Assembly: GCF_000485595.1 (NCBI RefSeq)
Contig: NW_014577761.1
Location: 5,763 to 53,284 of the forward strand
DNA length: 47,522 nt
Origin: Priapulus caudatus
Taxonomy: Eukaryota; Priapulida; Priapulimorpha; Priapulimorphida; Priapulidae
Reading direction: 5' to 3'
In this document: positions 1-11,307 of the stretch, one piece after another
Layout: the number at the start of each line of letters is the position of its first letter
Position numbering within the stretch: the stretch's first letter is position 1
Position numbers and translations under genes: made by a program
The notes under the pieces: model-generated
The model's input: only the letters and a program-made list of their open reading frames with translations
Told to the model about the DNA's origin: nothing
Database searches by the model: none

Positions 1-218
1 CTTTTTATGTAGCGCAATTATAACCTAAATTAGCTGAAAATAACCCTAGAACCTAGAGGCTACTGTTCCTTTAAATGACCAGTGGCGTATGGCATGCATT
101 GCGTCAACCACCACTGCTGTCTTCAGGTTTCCTTGTGGCAACACTGGTCACCTGAGTATCCTCTTTCAAGGTCTTCGCGAGACTAGCCTTTGTACCTGCA
201 GCCGTCATGCTTCCACCT

Positions 219-1788
219 TCATTGAATAAAGACGATGTCAACATCTCCACCACTGGCCATGATCTGTGTTATGCGAAGAAGGGCAGCTACTTCATCACTC
301 TTGCCTGGTGCACTGTTCCTTGTCGACTTCTTTGGTATTGAATTTTGCGTGTGGAAGGTTTTTAACCTCACGATGGACGTCTTCTTTTGATCACTGGATA
401 TGGGACTGGACAATGCCTTCAGACCAAGTTCCTTCACACCGATGAGGTGTTCCTAGACTGCTGCCTCTGCACGCTGCCCCGTTGATAGATTAACCAGGGC
501 TGGCATTGTTGCTGAGAATGAGTTGGTCTCCATGGCTGCTATCACTTTTTGGACCATCACTTCATCCCACTCGGGTTGGACTGGACTCGTGATGGCAGGC
601 AGTGGGTTGGCAGTGTTCAGGTGCAACATAGACTTCAGTTCTGCCGAGATCGCTGCCGTGACAGGTTTGGTGTATATCCATTTGGTCCGAGCAGCCTCGT
701 TCAGTGTTAAGCCGTCCAGACCACTCTCTTCCAAGTTCCTAGGCATCTGTATTATACGTCTGCTCAATGAGCATGTCAGGAGAGACGGCGTTGTGGCTGC
801 CAGCTACTCGCACTCCAATAAACACTCCTTTCATCAGTGCAGTGTGGACGTCGGGAGCAGTGTTGGGCAGCTTTTTCATCTCTGCCAAATAGAAAGGCAG
901 GGATTTCTGTCCGTACTTGAAGTACCCAGCTGCAGTGAGGTAGGGGAGCATCCTTGCCGACTCACACAGGTGGCCCATCCCGTTTCCTTCTCGTTGATGG
1001 TAGAAGAATCTGTGCAGTATGTCTGCCATATCCAGGAAATTGGACCAGAAAAGAGCTGTGGGATGGTCGCCTAGTGAGTTCTGGAAGTCCAGCATCTGAT
1101 CTTGAAGAGCTGCTAGCTGGGTGTGGGAATTTCGGATCATCTCCAACTGCTCAGTCACGGCAATGTTGTTCTCAAGCAGCCTCTTCAACAGGTCTTCAAC
1201 ACTACCTTGCCACTGAGTGGTATCTCTGTCGGCCACCCAGGCTTCGAATGACTCCCATCTGAGAAGCCACATGACCTCACTAAGGATTCTGATTGCATGA
1301 ATTGTCTGATAATAGTCGGCTTTCTCCCCAAACATCTTTCTTGCAGTGCCCTCCTGGCACAGGCCAGCTGTGACCAGAAGATCTTCTGCTTCTGCACCAC
1401 TGATGATCTTACAGATCAAATTCAGATAGTTGTGTGCCTGGTAAAAGCCTCCCAGGAGCAAGACTACGTTGGAAATCTCATCATAGTGTTTGTCCCTGAT
1501 CGCTACTGTGAGTTCGCATGTGGCTTGGTCACCAGTGATGATTGTATGCCTGTCACCAAGTGCATGTGCGACTTTACCAGCCTTGTCATCTCCTCGCCTG
1601 TATCGCGAGTACGCGGGGTTGTGTTGCATGTTTGGAGCTTTATTTCGATATTAGTACAATAAAGTGTAGTTTATAGATGGAAGAGCAGTTATTTTCGTCA
1701 GCGAGGCGGTACCCAGTGGGCAAGACTCCTCAAGAATCCTCTGGTAATCGCTCCCAATGTAGACGTCTGCGAGGTTCGTTTCACACTC
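219..1788 (-). pseudogene. DUF6589-like transposon-associated ORF, decayed
   Basis: Read on the minus strand from about 1788 to 219, one conceptual protein of roughly 500 residues can be followed. It is hydrophilic, has no visible signal peptide or membrane segment, and contains stretches such as LLGGFYQAHNYLNLICKII and MARKMFG-like QEGTARKMFGEKADYYQ. In my judgement these belong to the large invertebrate group annotated as DUF6589-like, often found repeated in genomes and suspected to travel with transposons; the function is unknown. Three breaks are visible: an in-frame TAA at 1651-1653, a one-base frameshift near 740-767, where the frame passes from the TYNTDA end to the EESGLDGLTLNE segment, and an in-frame TAG at 453-455. 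A possible splice acceptor lies just upstream of 1788. The domain assignment is from memory of the family and uncertain; the pseudogene status is seen directly. Confidence 0.6.
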
Positions 1789-3169
1789 TGAATTTCCTTA
1801 CTATTTTCCATGTATATACTGTAATATGATATTACTAAACCCAAAATATACCTTAACGGCTCATAGACTGTAAGAAAATGTTGGACAAGTAAAATCGCTT
1901 CTTGTTGCCAGACAGGACAACCAGATCTAACTAGTCGTTCCTAACCGGTAGTCTGCAATAGCCCCTTAAAGTGCCCTTATCTCTTGTCATGACTATCTGA
2001 TCGATAAAAGGACTGCACCAGTTGTCTTCCCATGCCTGAAAACCTATAGAAAGAGGTACTATATGACAAGTTTATCACTGCCATGATAATGACATTGAAG
2101 TTAACGAATTCGATAATGGCCACTTCCGGTCGCTTTGAAATCGTGATAAATAGACTCAGCATCATCCCAAACCCCTGAAATGACGCCAGGATCGTGATAA
2201 TAGGTTCAGTATTAGCAAAAACAGGCCAAGGGTCAGTCAAGGGGTCATGAGAAAGAAAAGCCCCTCCCCCATGGGTCGAGGGGTCGGGAAATTTGATCCC
2301 CACCATTTCCTGATAGTTTGATCCTAAATCAACTCGATAAAGCAAAAAAATCAATTTTAGCAAAAAAATCCTACGGTAGCTATTTTTATGACACGCCATA
2401 ACCCCACTATAATGTAAAAAATGCTATTTTTAGTTAATATCAAAATGTTAAATTTGGAGCAATTTGGGGATGTTAGAAAAGCAATAAATTTGAGCTTTTG
2501 CGACAATATTAACCATACATATGGGCAGTTTTCTGAAGTTTCAATTCATTACTCGAAAGGACTTTTGAAATATGGAGAAAAATGTATTTTGGTGCAATTC
2601 ATATTTTGGGGAAAAAATGGTAAAAAATAACATTTGTTGCCCAAAATTGTCATTAAAATCATAACCAAGCCCATTAAATGTGGTATCAACCTGTAGAGAA
2701 TTTAATTCCCTTTAATATGATACCACACACATGGTGAGAGGAAGTTCTATTCAAACATTATTTTAAAAATTGATCATCATTAGTTACACACGGTGGCCAT
2801 TTTGAAAAATGGCCGCCATTTTTTTTCAGCAGCATATTTTCAAGGTTGTCCACCTGGAAGTTGTTCAGGGAGGTCCCCTGAACACGTTGATACCAAACAA
2901 CCTTTTATAGCATCCCGGTTCTGGTTTACCCCAAAAATGGGGTTTTGCCCCCTGGGTATAGGGCATAATTTAAATTTAGAATCTCCGTCATAACGCATGC
3001 GCAGTGTGTCTGTTTTTGACTTAAAAACATTTCTCAATGCGTGTTCTCACGTGTTTAATTTCTTCCTAGTGTGACCCTTGCTTGCCCTCCATCTCTAGTA
3101 CTATATACGATACGAAATTCAGAAACTCAAACACTCAGAAACTCAAAAAGTCGTATGTCGTTTCAGGGC
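1789..3169. other. Non-coding, AT-rich interval
   Basis: No gene is supported here. The open frames have no recognisable motif or codon structure. Small inverted repeats are present, for example TGTGGTATCA near 2681 against TGATACCACA near 2719, and a palindrome built on GGCCATTTT near 2793-2812. The interval ends where gypsy protease-like coding sequence begins. Confidence 0.6.
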
Positions 3170-3181
3170 TTCCATAGTTTT

Positions 3182-6074
3182 GGGAGTTGCCATGGTGAAT
3201 GTGGAGTACAATTAACAGTGTAAGGAGTTGCCAGTTGTAGTTGTTAAATGTGATCGTGCATCCTTGCTTGGTCGCAACCGGCTGAGACATATTCAACTGG
3301 ACTAGAAGGAATTGTTCAGTACTCACAGGGTGAATGCAGTAAGTCACATAGATGCTGCTGCAAAATTGTGTGATAAGTACACAGAAGTGTTTGAGCCTGA
3401 ACTGGGATGCCTTAAGGACTTTGAGGTTTCCTTACAGTTGAAGGCAGATGCAAGACCTGCGTATCAGAAAGCTCGACCGGTGCCATATCAGTAGCATGCG
3501 ATGGTGGCAGCGGAGCTCAAGAAACTTGAGGAGATGGGGTGTGATCAAACCCGTTTCTCATTCGGACTGGGCTAGTCCAATTGTGAGTGTTGTGAAATCT
3601 GATGGCAAACGTTTGAGGATTTGTGCTGATTTTAAGAGAACACTGAATCCAGCGTGTGATATGACACAATACCCTCTTCCAACTCCAGAGGACATCTTCA
3701 CTACACTGTCGAGAGGTCAGTCGTACACCAAGTTGGATATGAGCAATGCATACCACCAACTCCGGCTGTCGCCAGATGCGCAAAAGTACATGGTAATCAA
3801 CACACACAAGGGCTTGTTTGGCTACCAGAGATTACAGTTTGGTGTGCACAGTGCAATGGGAATTTTCCAGCGCACAATGGAGAATGTGCTAAGGGGTGTG
3901 CCGCACTGTGCTGTATATCTTGACGACATAATTCTGACAGGTCCATCGGAGGCAGAGCACTTGGAAGTGCTTGAAACGGTTCTCAAGAAACTTGCCGAGT
4001 CAGTTCTACGTTTGAATAAGAGCAAGTGCCCCTTCATGGAGCCAGAGGTCTCATATCAGGGACACAAGTTATCATCAGAAGGGGTCAAACCCTTAGAAGA
4101 AAAGATTAGGGCAGGAAAGGAGTTCCCAGTGCCGGCTGATGCTGCAGAGCTGGCTACATTCATTGGCATGGTTAAATACTACCACAAGTACTTGCCCAAT
4201 ATTTCGAATGCCATGGCACCACTGTATTTGCGTGAGAAGAGTGATGAGAAATGGTGCTGGGGTGCCAAAGAGGATGCCACGTTCAAACCTGCTAAGGAAC
4301 TCCTAGTGTCAAACACCCTGCGTGTGCATTTTGACCCTGGAACGCCAATTATTCTTACAACTGATGCAAGTGCATATGGACAAGGTGCAGTCACAAAACA
4401 TGAATTTGAAGATGGTAGTCTTAAGCCTATTTCTTATGCCTCTCATACCCTATCAAAGGCTGAGAAAAATTACTCGCAGACTGGCAAAGAGGCTTTAGCA
4501 GTTGTGTGGGGCGTGCGGAAGTTCTCTAAGTATCTTCTTGGAGGCCAGTTTGAAATCCGCACAGACCATAAACCATTATTGGGCTTGCTGTCAGACTTCA
4601 GACCTGTTCCACTTATGGCGTCAGGAAGAATTATTCGATGGTCATTACTATTGGCTGGTTATGACTACAAGCTGGTTTACAAGCTGGGGCAAAGTATCTC
4701 CAATGCTGATTGTCTATTTCGTTTTCCCCTGGTGGAAAATTGTGGAGACCCACCGCCGGTAAAAGAAGAGATCTGTTTGGTGGAACACTTGGCAAAAACC
4801 AGTACCAATGCCGAAGACATTCACAGATGGGCAGACTGTGAATGTCCGCTCCTTGCCCGGGTGAGAGCATGTATACAACAAGGTTGGGGGAGTGTGAATT
4901 ACCTGAAATTAACCCTTATTTCAATAGAATAGATAGCCTATCAGTGATGCAGGGATGTATCCTTTGGGGAATCAGGGTCGTCGTACCACCAAAGGGACGT
5001 GAACGTGTTGTAGATGAGCTACATGATACTCATCCAGGCATCGTAAAAATAAAGTTTGGCCAGAGGTTACGTGTGGTGGCCTGGAATGGATAGCGATCTG
5101 GAAAGGAAAGTCAATTCTTGCAGGGAGTGTCAATCCTCCAAGAATGTCCATGCCAATTGACAGGTTCTGCATCAATGGGAATTTCCTACCTGGTCACGGT
5201 TACACATTGACTATGCAGGACCGTCTGATGGTAAAATGTTCCTGATAATTATTGATGCCAATTCCAAGTGGTTGAAAGTGTTACCAACATCTGGTTGCAC
5301 CTCGCAAACTACAATTTCCAAGTTATGAGGTGTGTTCAGCACCCAGGGGATACCGGATGTGATTGTGAGCGCCAATGCTTCAGCATTTACGAGTGCAGAA
5401 TTTCAGGAATTTGTGCAGAAAAATGGTATTCGCCATGTGACCAGTGCACCATACCATCCAGCCACGAATGGTGCAGCTGAAAATGCTGTTAAAGCCTTCA
5501 AGAATGCGCTTAAGAAGATAAAAGGTAACATTGGGGATAGGGTTTACCGTTTTTTATTTAATTATCGGCTAACACCCCATGTTACCACTGGTATTGCCCC
5601 ATGTGAGCTGCTGATGAAGTGGGGGATCAAATAAACCTTTGATCTGTGGCGACCGTCTTTGGAGCAGCATGTTGCTCAAAAGCAAGAGGCTCAGGTGAAG
5701 AAATTTTAAGGGTGATAGAGCTCAGCAGTTTCACTTTGCTCTTAGATTTCCAGTGGGTGACCATGTCTACTTCAGGAATTATTATAAGTATGGTCCCCCA
5801 AATATCCCTGGCATGGTTAAGGAAATAACTGGTCCAGTGTCCTGCAATGTTAGTGGTGATAATGGTCAGCTGGTCAGACGTCATTATGACCAGTTATTCC
5901 AGCAGAGCGCCGGAGGAGAGGGAGAAAGTGCCAGTTGTGAACATTAATTGTGACGGCGAGTTACAGGAGTCTGTTCAGTAGTTCCCAGATAGAGCTTCTA
6001 ATGTTGATACTCCTAATGTTGATCTTCGAAGATCGAGCAGAGTCAGGAAGCCGGTGGATAAATTGAATTTATAA
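3182..6074 (+). pseudogene. Ty3/gypsy pol pseudogene (PR end-RT-RNase H-IN)
   Basis: Order is protease tail (LLGRNRL near 3270), RT with the catalytic YLDDI motif at about 3917-3931, RNase H with TTDAS near 4360 and RTDHKPLLGLL near 4558, the integrase zinc-binding region (HDTHPGI, then CRECQ) and the integrase core. Breaks: in-frame stops at 3213-3215, 3303-3305, 3492-3494 and 5326-5328, frameshifts near 3540, 4890, 5055 and 5635. The second aspartate of the integrase D,D-35-E triad is replaced: the usual SDN is SAN near 5362. The first Asp (HIDYAGP) and the Glu (NGAAENAV) remain. The RT-RNase H stretch 3540-4890 is still open for about 450 codons. The family call is firm; activity is excluded. 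Confidence 0.9.
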
Positions 6075-6358
6075 ACTGGTTTGATGATTGTGTTAAAAAG
6101 TAATTGGACATATTCAAAAGGTTAACTCACAGTTATAAACAGTTAGAGTACATAAATAAGACTTATTTGCACAAACTTGATTGTGTTAAAGTTATCGAAC
6201 AAGATGGATAGTGTTCCGAGAAGGCAAATAATTTTGGAATTTGATGTAATTTGGAATGTTTAACATTGTTTAAGTTGTTCAGACCTTAACTGGCATTGTA
6301 TTACAGTTATAGTTATTCCTGTTTTGTGGATATTGTTTAATCTTTTGGCGGGCAGAAG

Positions 6359-6485
6359 TGTAATGTACTGCTGCCATCTAGCGGCAAATGCTGGAGTTCA
6401 TGCGAAGTCCAGGGGTGAATAAATAGAGCCATGTTTGTTTGACACACACTTCTGACATCTCTCGTTTATATCTACGTATATTACA
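6359..6485 (+). repeat. Candidate 3' LTR of the 3170-6485 gypsy copy
   Basis: The 127-bp segment starts TGTAATG and ends ATTACA, is preceded by a purine-rich GGCGGGCAGAAG tract that could be the polypurine tract, and is followed directly by BEL coding sequence. No second LTR exists for comparison, so the start is inferred from the TG and purine tract. Confidence 0.55.
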
Positions 6486-7423
6486 GAGATACCAACCAAA
6501 GCGGGGGTCGACACCGTCATAGATATAGAACGACACAGTAGTTTAATGAAGCTATTGCGTGTAACTGCTTTGATGCTACAGTTCATTTAACGAGAGAAAA
6601 CAGACCAGCTTACGGCTGACGAATTGAGCAATTCGAGAATTCTATGGGTATAATCAGTGCAACAAGGATAATATAAGATCAAAATCGACAATCTCAAGAA
6701 AAAGGCGAAAGGATACGAAGAATTGATCAAGCAGCTAAGATTGTTTACTTCTAAAGACGGTATACTACGTTGTGGCGGGAGATTGCATAACGCACCTATA
6801 AGCAAGAGTGTGAAATTCCTGATACTGATTCCGGCTAAAAATAGACTTGCGTATTTACTCATTCTAGAATCTCATGCGAAGACTAAGCATTCTGGTGTAG
6901 GATCTACGATCACCCATCTGAGACAAAACTTCTGGACTACACAGATAAAAACCGTCGATAAATCAGTGTTATGGAAATGCACAACATGTGAACGGATAGC
7001 GGCACACCCACCGCTTGAAAGGGCCCTATCTTTCACAGTCACTGGAGTAGACTTTACTGGCGAACTATACACGAAAAACACAAACGGTGAGGGAAAGTGC
7101 TGTGTGTGTTTATTTACGTGTGGCAGCACTCGTGCCATTCATCTTGTGTAATGTTGGTTTTTACGTTGCTATGTTAATGAAGTTTACTGTGTTATGTTTA
7201 GCCAAAAGCATAGATAAGAGAAGTCCAGAGGTTAGTTACCATGAATCGTCATTTAATGTTAACTGCGATTTCTACTGATACGGTTACAAGCTGTGATTTG
7301 AACTATTACAGATTATGTCGTGGTCGTGCCTGGTTGTCGGGAGATTCTCCGAGTGGCAGTCCTTCTCGGGGAAATCTCCTCGATTTTCCCTTTTCCCCGG
7401 CTTTTATAGCCGCAAGAACGCCC

Positions 7424-7450
7424 ACGGCGCATGCGTGACGCATGCGCCGT
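7424..7450. repeat. Perfect 27-bp palindrome
   Basis: Two 13-bp arms (ACGGCGCATGCGT and its reverse complement) flank a single central G. It lies 24 bp after the TATA-like box of the inserted block. It can form a strong hairpin; a regulatory role is not shown. Confidence 0.9.
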
Positions 7451-7854
7451 GCACACTAATGCCAGTGTCGCACACACCCGCGCATGCGTCGTTCACCTTC
7501 ATGCCCCTGGGCAGTGGCGACTACTAGTGGCAAATGTGTTATTCCGCACCACCATGCCCTGGGCGGTGGCGACCCCTAGCGGCGCGGGCGTGCTGCGAAC
7601 ACTTAACGTGGCCCCTGGGATTGGTGCTAATTGGTTTCACGCCTGATTTGCGGCACCTAAGACTCTTGGACTAAATTACACGGTGCACTGCACATTAGTG
7701 TCACATCGTATCATCCGTTGTAATATAGTCAGTGCTTTAGCCCAATGTCAACACCATGTCGCAGTCACGTCACGCACGCGCCGACTGATTAGTTTCTCCA
7801 CTTAATCCCTCGGCCTGCTCGCGCGAGACTGTCACCAAAGTGCGCTGGTGGGTG

Positions 7855-8590
7855 GGAGATGGTAGCTCTATTGATTGTAACGCCGTGCGCGCCGGTGGGG
7901 GTGGGAAATAGTAGCTCTATTGATTGTAACGCCGTGCGCGCCGGTGGGGGGAGAGATAGTAGCTCTATTGATTGTAAGGGCATGCGCGCCGGTGGGAAGG
8001 AGATAGTAGCTCTATTGATTGTAACGCCGTGCGCGCCGGTAGGGGGGGGAGATAGTAGCTCTATAGAGTACCGAAGTGTGACGTCACGTTGGCAAGACAA
8101 CGTACGGGCTGGTTCTACACAAGCCACTGGCTCCATAGTGTAGCCATAGCGTGAAAATGTTGTGCGTACGTAAAACACGAGTGTGTGCGCTGCAGACAAC
8201 GGTAAAGCATCGGTAGCAAGTCGATCTTACAATATTTAATGAATTAAAAAAAACATTAAGGAAAAAAAAAAATTTTGGTTACATTTTTTTTTTCCCCGTT
8301 GCTTTTCACTTCCATCCTTTGGAAATCTATAAAAACTGCAATAATGACTCTCAGAATGATGGTTACAATCGGGTACAAAACACGACACGCAGTTAATGTT
8401 ACCAGAGCATATGATTGTGTAGAACCAGCAGGCTCGTTGTCATGCCACCGTGACGTCATCACTTCGGTACTCTATTGATTGTAACACCGTGCACACCGGT
8501 GGGGGGAGATAGTAGCTCTATTGATTGTAACGCCGTGCGCGCCGGTGGGGGGAGATAGTAGCTCTATTGATTGTAACACTGTGCTGCAGC
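7855..8590. repeat. 44-49-bp minisatellite, split by a TIR element
   Basis: Seven copies of a unit around GATAGTAGCTCTATTGATTG followed by a GC-rich GTGCGCGCCGGTGGGGG part run from 7855 to 8063 and again from 8473 to 8590. Copy five is cut in two by the TIR element at 8064-8472. The last copy is partial and ends near the BEL junction. Confidence 0.9.
8064..8472. mobile_element. 409-bp TIR element (MITE) inside the minisatellite
   Basis: Terminal inverted repeats of about 60 bp start GAGTACCGAAGTG at 8066 and end at 8472; the inner part of the arms shares GGTTCTACACAA. The flanking minisatellite unit is interrupted exactly at its CTCTA motif, with TA on both sides (8062-8063 and 8473-8474), which fits a TA target duplication as in Tc1/mariner or Stowaway-type elements. 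The centre is A/T-rich and has no ORF. Confidence 0.85.
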
Positions 8591-9214
8591 GTACCACTTG
8601 AACTAGTCTCGGACTTTTCATCAGAAACTTTTTTGCACGCATATCACAGATTTGCAGCCAGGTCAATGCCGAAGAGAATAGTGTCAGATAACGCTTCGAT
8701 TTATTTATCGGCTGCAGAAGAAATTACAAAGCTGTTCCAATCTCCATGATTAGCCTCATATTTAGCGAACACCGGCATCAAGTGGACATTCATCCCCAAA
8801 AGAGCACCTTGGTTTGGTGGATTTTGGGAACGCTTAATAGCAATCACGAAGAGTGCACTCAAGTATTAGGACGTTCACTTATAACTTATCTTGAACCACA
8901 AACAATTCTATGTAAGATCGAAGCAACAGTAAACGATCGTCCTCTTACGTTCGTCTACTCAGATGTTGGGGAGCTTACACCACTGATTCCTTCTCATCTA
9001 CTGCACGGATGTCTCATCACGACCGCTCCACACGAGCAATTTGACGACGACAAACTTTTGGATCCTACATACACGAATGTGGATCAATCACAGTTGCAAA
9101 GGCGAGAAAAACTCGTATCAGCTTAACTTGATCGCTTTGAACAAGATCAAGTGACGAATACTTGCCTGCACTAGGTGAACAACACGAAAGGATAAAATCC
9201 TGCAAGCTAGAAAA
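8591..9214 (+). pseudogene. BEL/Pao integrase core, second segment
   Basis: This segment holds the second Asp and the Glu of the BEL integrase triad, then VNDRPLTFVYSD and the SHLLHGCLI region typical of the core's end, and the EYLPALGEQHER stretch near 9160. Reading passes through a frameshift near 8745 and a TAG near 8865. It is interrupted at 9214 by the ACGG-tailed element. Confidence 0.8.
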
Positions 9215-10014
9215 ATGAAAGTGTCAATGACACTGTAGCTCACCACAAAAAAGGACATAAATGAGTGAGTGAGAAGAAGTCAGTTTTAATTGAGCAACCA
9301 TCGACGTACATTATAGAAACGAAGAGTATATATGGGAGAACTCCCATTATATAATCTTGATAATATATATGTGTAATTTTTATGTGAAAATAATAAATTA
9401 TATTATATATAAATTATAAATAATTTATAAACCAAAATGAATCACAATTTGTGACGGTAGATGGCGCTATACCCGCTGATGTTTCTTAGCATAAATCATT
9501 ATATCATAATAATAATATAATGATAATAGTATAAATCATAATATGTTCATAGCAGGAATTTTGCATTAAAGATATTGTCAATGAGATCTTGTAAAACGAA
9601 CCAGACTAGTGTGACACCACACTGTTTGTTATCTGCGTGTCTATATAATATGCTATATAATTGCCAAGCCCTACCTAATTTGCATAATTTTTTAAATATC
9701 AAAACCCCTAGCCCTTATTCATTCACATACCAAAAATGAGCAAAATCCGTTGAACCTGAACTGACTAATGGCAATTCCCATTTTTGCCAAAAAATTGTCG
9801 TGGATCGAAAGTACGTCGACTGGCGTGCTGCAAAATAGGACGTTTAATATGGGAGCATAGCAGTAACAACTATACCGAATTTCAAACATGTGGGTCAAAC
9901 GGTTCCTGAGTTATCGTTGACCGTAGCAAATGTTGACGGACGGACGGACGGACGTACGACGGACGACGACCCATGGCAATAGCTCAGCTTGACGATGTCA
10001 AGGTGAGCGAAAAA
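9215..10014. mobile_element. ACGG-tailed hairpin element, family 1, copy 1
   Basis: The 800-bp AT-rich segment is nearly identical to 40541-41339. It begins with an imperfect palindrome GTGTCAATGACAC followed by GTAGCTCACC, carries a (ACGG)n tract at about 9937-9956, and ends in a hairpin (AGCTCAGCTTGAC, loop GAT, GTCAAGGTGAGC). No ORF and no clear target duplication are seen. The layout (no TSD, ACGG microsatellite near the 3' end, terminal hairpin) resembles DINE-1/pearl-type elements thought to be moved by Helentrons; that link is inferred. Confidence 0.8.
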
Positions 10015-10099
10015 TTAATGTGGGCAACATAGTTTTAGTCCACAAAGACAGCAAAAGATCTCTGGTGGAAAAATTGTTAACCGGTCCTGATGATATAAC

Positions 10100-10868
10100 T
10101 AACAGGCATAATGACACACGATCCTATCAGACGCTTAGTGTTAATGTGAGTTGTCAGGTAGAGGGCGTCTCCCGACGTATTGTATCAATTAATCAGGGGA
10201 CCGTTGATACCAGGTCACTAACACCAGATGATACAGTACATGCGGTGGCTCGTGAACGTATAGTTATTGTTATGGTAGCCCTTGCGATGTGCCTTCAGAT
10301 TTGTCAGTGTGTGCGTATCATGACTGCTCAGGTTACAGCGTGATCGTGTGTAAGCATCGGTGTGTCGAGTAACGCATAAACGATCAGTTTCACAGTAGAG
10401 ATAACACGTATTTATTGTAACAGCTAAATGGTTTATTCTACTTAGATAATCACTAATGCAGGCTAGATGATTTTCGACAGCACACGAAGACACTTCTCCT
10501 TAGGCGCGCGACACGGAGTATCTATTTTCCGGCCCTCCCTTCTTCTCTGAAAACGCACTTCTCGTCGTCATATATGGTAATGCGCGGGTGCCCTCTGGCT
10601 TAGCGGCCAAGTGTGTGCGTCTATGAGAAAGGGAAGTTGAGCCAGCTAATAGCTTTTGATATCAAACTTGATATCAGAGTAGGGTCACATGACCGGAGGG
10701 CTAGCTGCCCATTGGCCACACCGTTGTGCGTCGTAGAATTTCGACTGCTTTTAAAAGACTACGTAATACTCTACTTTCCACGTTCTGGAATTAGAAATGA
10801 TGTCATTGCACTGATAATATCCCACAGGTTAAAACGTCCCACTGCACGCTTCTAGAATTCGTCGTAGC
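10100..10868. mobile_element. Unclassified block interrupting BEL tail
   Basis: BEL coding sequence (VLVHKDSKRSL, then EKLL) fades near 10095 and resumes near 10870 (NGNVRAVEIKT). The intervening 0.77 kb has no recognised ORF. It starts TGATGATATAAC and ends GCTACA, so a solo LTR is possible, but no target duplication is clear. Junctions are approximate. Confidence 0.45.
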
Positions 10869-11138
10869 ATCCCTGCTACAATGGTAATGTCAGAGCAGTT
10901 GAAATAAAAACTCATCAGGCCGTACCAATCTATCCAAAACACTATCCCCTGGAGGTCTCCAGCAGCGTGGAGAAGACCGACGAACCAAAGACCGATGAAC
11001 CAGAGGATAAAACGAATAAGGACATGCACAGTGTCACCGCCCATCGACCAAGACAAAAGGCAGCGGAAACAGCGATAACAAATATTAGAAATTGGATTAA
11101 CGCAATACAAAATTCGTAAATTCATAAAAATGTGTTAC

Positions 11139-11307
11139 TGTTATGTCCTCGCACCTCGGCTCTATGCCCGGCTCCCGACCTTAGTAAAGGACTAATAATC
11201 AAAAGCTTGGTGTATAATCATCCATCTTTTATTTCTCTTCTAGAACCGGGTGGCGGCGCCACCGTACAGCGGTAACTATTACTCAATTGAAAACCTATTA
11301 CATTACA
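11139..11307 (-). repeat. 3' LTR of the minus-strand gypsy element
   Basis: 169 bp, TGTTATGTC to CATTACA on the plus strand, aligned over its whole length with 15766-15934. The purine tract of the element lies directly at its inner border. Confidence 0.93.

Larger units (their letters stand above)
3170..6485 (+). mobile_element. 5'-truncated Ty3/gypsy LTR retrotransposon
   Basis: The copy starts inside the protease C-terminus, then carries RT, RNase H, integrase and a short C-terminal tail ending in a basic RRSSRVRKPVDKLNL-type motif with stop at 6072-6074. A candidate 3' LTR follows at 6359-6485. The 5' LTR, primer site and gag are absent. Immediately after the LTR, BEL/Pao pol coding sequence begins, so this copy appears to have landed in that element. 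Stops and frameshifts throughout mark it as dead. Confidence 0.85.
7151..8585. mobile_element. Unclassified insertion inside BEL integrase
   Basis: BEL coding sequence stops after IHLV at about 7150 and resumes at VPLELVSDF at about 8590, with nothing missing between, so about 1.4 kb was inserted. The block has a TATA-like CTTTTATAG near 7401, GC-rich sequence with CGCATGCG runs, and a 44-49-bp minisatellite at its right side. Its left end begins TGTAATG, resembling an LTR start, but no matching end or target duplication can be fixed. No transposase or RT is seen. Confidence 0.6.
6486..11118 (+). pseudogene. BEL/Pao pol C-terminal half, repeatedly interrupted
   Basis: The fragment reads from the RNase H-to-integrase linker (HSSLMKLLRVTAL, LTADEL) through the integrase to the pol C-terminus. 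Features: CGGRLHNAPI near 6772, zinc-binding H-x3-H (HAKTKHSG) and CTTC near 6979, first catalytic Asp in TGVDFTG near 7043, second in IVSDN near 8683, Glu in FWERL near 8825, then the tail KHYPLEV near 10938 and stop near 11118. The three acidic catalytic residues survive but lie on either side of a 1.4-kb insertion. Other interruptions are the element at 9215-10014 and a block at about 10100-10868. Stops lie at 6591-6593 and near 8865, with a frameshift near 8745. Such motif order and wording are typical of BEL/Pao integrases, so the family call is strong. Confidence 0.85.

Noticed and set aside
1977-2399. 140-codon minus-strand frame
   Set aside because: No motif, AT-rich, and no homology I can name; ordinary chance frame.
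7789-8199. Repetitive open frames on both strands with LLSPP-like repeats
   Set aside because: They are translations of the 44-49-bp minisatellite.
8486-8600. CRISPR-like array from the regularly spaced repeats
   Set aside because: The units are a contiguous minisatellite without unique spacers, in an animal genome.
10100-10868. Solo LTR
   Set aside because: TG and CA ends can be picked but no target duplication or partner LTR supports them, so it is left unclassified.
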